Assembly: GCA_964304625.1 (NCBI GenBank)
Contig: OZ199838.1
Coordinates: 6,076,001-6,140,000 of the forward strand
Length of the DNA: 64,000 nt
From: Kudoa neothunni
Taxonomy: Eukaryota; Cnidaria
Reading direction: 5' to 3'
In this document: piece by piece, positions 61,741 to 64,000 of the stretch
Layout of the letters: each line of letters starts with the position of its first letter
How positions within the stretch are numbered: position 1 is the stretch's first letter
Translations under genes and position numbers: made by a program
Notes under the pieces: generated by a model
Seen by the model: the letters and a program-made list of their open reading frames with translations, nothing else
The model's database searches: none
Told to the model about the DNA's origin: nothing

Positions 61741-63966
61741 CCCTCTTATATGATCATAAAAACTATGTACGTCTAAAATACTTTGAAGTAAAAAATATCC
61801 CAACTATTTTTTTCGTTTAAAATACGAAACATATTACGAAGTTTTCAAAACTAGAATATAACAAATTTCCAGCCGACAGATTTAGTTTAAACCCCAAGAT
61901 AAAATGATATATTTACTGTTGGCGCACGCGCGTGGGTGTCTTTTTTCAATAGGCGGCTCGGATGATATATTCGATGAATTCTGTTCTTCGTAAACGTGAC
62001 CTTCACACTCACTTTCCGAAGAGGAATAATTTTCAGACGAAATGGAAAGAATCAACATTGATATTGATGTTCTTACGAGTAAAGATGGTATTCAATGGAG
62101 TGTTTCAAAGCCTCGTCCAACAGAGGCTCGGAGAATAAAATATATCCACTTCCTACGCTCAAACAGAAATAGAAAACATGCTGGACTATTTTTTATTATT
62201 TTCGAATGATGAAATCAGTAACGAAATCGTTTTGTTTACAATTAGGTTTGGAAAACATCACTTAGGCGGCCAATGGTACGATCTTGATTTGGTAGAAATT
62301 AGGAGATATTTAGGATTGTTAATCCTCATGGTCACCCATAAGGATAGAGAGGAGCATAAAGTGAGTTATTAAGCCAGAAGGAAGAGAAATCCATCGGCAA
62401 TTATTTTCACTTCGACGCTTCGAACATATTTCCCGAGCACCGCATTTCGATAACTATAATACACGAGAAGAACGTAAACAATTAGACAAATTCAGGGCCA
62501 TTCGTGATATAAGGGAGAAGTGAGTTGACGTGCTACCAAATGTTTTGTTCCGACCGAGGATGTTACTGTCGATAAATAATTGGCTTCGTTCCGGGGAAGA
62601 TGTTCTTTCCGCCAGTATATATATGTGCCCATGATGCCGGCAAAGTATGGAATAAAATTTTTTCTACTGGTCGATCCAATCGCCAATTTCGTTTGTAATG
62701 CTAGCGTTTGCTTGGAAAACAATAATTCTGAGACGAACTGACAAACTAACGTAGGTAAAAACATCGTACTTAACCTTACAACTCATTTGTTTGATTACGG
62801 CCGAAATGTTGTGGAAAATAATTTCTTCTTATCAATGTCTCTCGCGAAGAAATTGTTGGAAAGAAAGTTTCCGTTTTTGGGAACAATGAGAAAAAACGAA
62901 AAAGGGATACCATCTTGTATTCAACCTTCAAGAAAAAGGCCTCTTTATTCCAGCATTTTTTGTTTCACAATAAATATATGCTGTTATCATATTTGGCAAG
63001 AAAAGGCAAGTCTGTGGTTCTTCTAACTTCCAACACGCACGATAACTCTCTCAGGAGAATACTTTAAAGTTCGAACCGCAATTAATATTGGATTATAATA
63101 AAACTAGGCGCGGCTTATATAATGTCGGCAAGATCCTCACATCGGTTTCTGTTCATCGATTTACAAGGAGATGGACCCCTATAAGTATTCTTTAGCGTAA
63201 TCGATTTGTCATTGGTGAGTGCTTTTGCATTGTGTAAAGAAATATTTGGTGAATCGAATAATAGACGAACCTTCCTAACGGAGATCGCAAAGCAACTGTA
63301 ATAAACCGTTGTTGGTCAAACAATCTACCAATGTACCGGCAAAAAGGAACTTCAATAAAGCAAAACATTTCCCATCTGGAGCCAAGCGTAAACATAAAAA
63401 GCGCACGATGTGAGTTTTGTCCTCGAAAAAATTGATAAAAAAAAACTACAAGATGATGCTCTAAATGCTACAAATTTTAATTTTCCAATACATTCTTCAA
63501 ACAATTGTTTAGATTGTTCAAAATAAATATTCCCTAAAATTAACGTTTTTGCGCTGAACGCTGTATTTAATTACTTGGATGAGTCTAACCGTGATATAAA
63601 ATTACGACATACAGATTTATAATGAATTACTAGTGGAGCAGATTAAGCTACAATTACCTAGCGTGAGGTATGTAAATTTATTTAAATTATGCTAATAAAA
63701 AACATTATATATATGAATTAAAAGAGTTTTTTAAATTTAAACGTAAAAAAAGGGGTGGGGGTAATTTCTACACCAGAGTACTTTGGAAGATAAAAATGAA
63801 ATGAATTTTTTAATATAAAGTATTTAAAGAATATTTTAGTCTAAAATTAAAAGGAAATGTATGTTACAGGAATGCATAGAATCTTAAACGCCAACAGTTA
63901 CAACGTAGGAAGACATGAATGTTAAAATCGCATTGAGGTAGACTCTAAACCAAAATCATCGAAGGG
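61741..63966 (+). mobile_element. piggyBac transposon, degenerate
   Basis: TTAA at 61737-61740 followed by CCCTC, and GAGGG-like AAGGG before TTAA at 63967-63970, bound 2226 bp; the tips agree only in the first bases. A hairpin (GGGGGTAATTTCTACACC) sits near 63757. The plus strand carries transposase pieces in order: N-terminus from 62042 (LTSKDGIQWSVSKPRPTEAR), WYDLDLVEIRRYLGLLILMV (62274-62333), FSLRRFEHISRAPHFDNYN (about 62405), a catalytic-core segment PAKYGIKFFLLVDPIANFVC (about 62636-62702), and FDYGRNVVENNFFLSMSLAK (from 62790). Several stops and frame changes break it. A C-terminal part is not clear. No other gene lies between it and the window end. Confidence 0.8.
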
Positions 63967-64000
63967 TTAACATGGGAATATATTAAAAATAAGCTGAATT

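Noticed and set aside
1-64000. CRISPR arrays, bacterial operons, rRNA and tRNA genes
   Set aside because: I saw no regularly spaced repeats, ribosome-binding sites or tRNA box A/B pairs; the spliced genes show the DNA is eukaryotic. A tRNA scan was not possible here.

Overview
The window is eukaryotic and almost certainly animal. It is strongly AT-rich. Its genes are split by very short GT-AG introns (39-98 nt in nearly all cases, one of about 172 nt), and it carries an Otx-class homeobox gene and a slingshot-type cofilin phosphatase, both animal gene families. Short introns, AT-richness and low gene density would fit a reduced or parasitic animal lineage, but nothing here fixes the species.

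Layout. 1-714: inner part and end of a piggyBac-like element. 715-1152 (minus): weak hypothetical gene, divergent from 1237-2748 (plus), a complete six-exon S-adenosylmethionine synthetase (395 aa). 2.9-7.4 kb: transposon cluster (a hAT-like element with a piggyBac-like element nested in it, a short TA-type MITE, a 1.8-kb piggyBac). 7.4-14.4 kb: AT-rich sequence with one Tigger/pogo-like relic (11978-13159). 14408-15415 (minus): Otx-like gene with three exons. 21.3-22.1 kb (minus): Merlin/ISXO2-type transposase relic. 23780-24588 (plus): five-exon TATA-binding protein gene (201 aa). 27046-27681: hAT MITE with a near-perfect 8-bp target duplication. From 27309 to the 200-N gap at 41944-42143, and again from 42144 to 56814, the same ~14.6-kb block appears twice. 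It holds a Tigger relic, a slingshot phosphatase gene, three piggyBac-type elements and a TA-flanked 1.2-kb element. 58084-60985 (minus): ten-exon gene for an 809-aa secreted, single-pass membrane protein built of repeated cysteine-loop, fibronectin-III-like modules. 61741-63966: another piggyBac relic.

The ~14.6-kb repeat runs exactly from gap edge to gap edge, as two contig ends that overlap but were not merged would. The copies differ by one substitution, ten one-base indels and one 30-bp tandem duplication. Two of the indels fall in slingshot exons, and each copy is in frame where the other is not. I read this as an assembly artefact: the real locus is about 49 kb with one slingshot gene.

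The host genes serve unrelated basic functions (methyl-donor synthesis, transcription initiation, anterior patterning, actin regulation) and form no operon-like unit. The most novel candidate is the 58-61 kb receptor-like gene, whose repeated module I cannot place in a named family.
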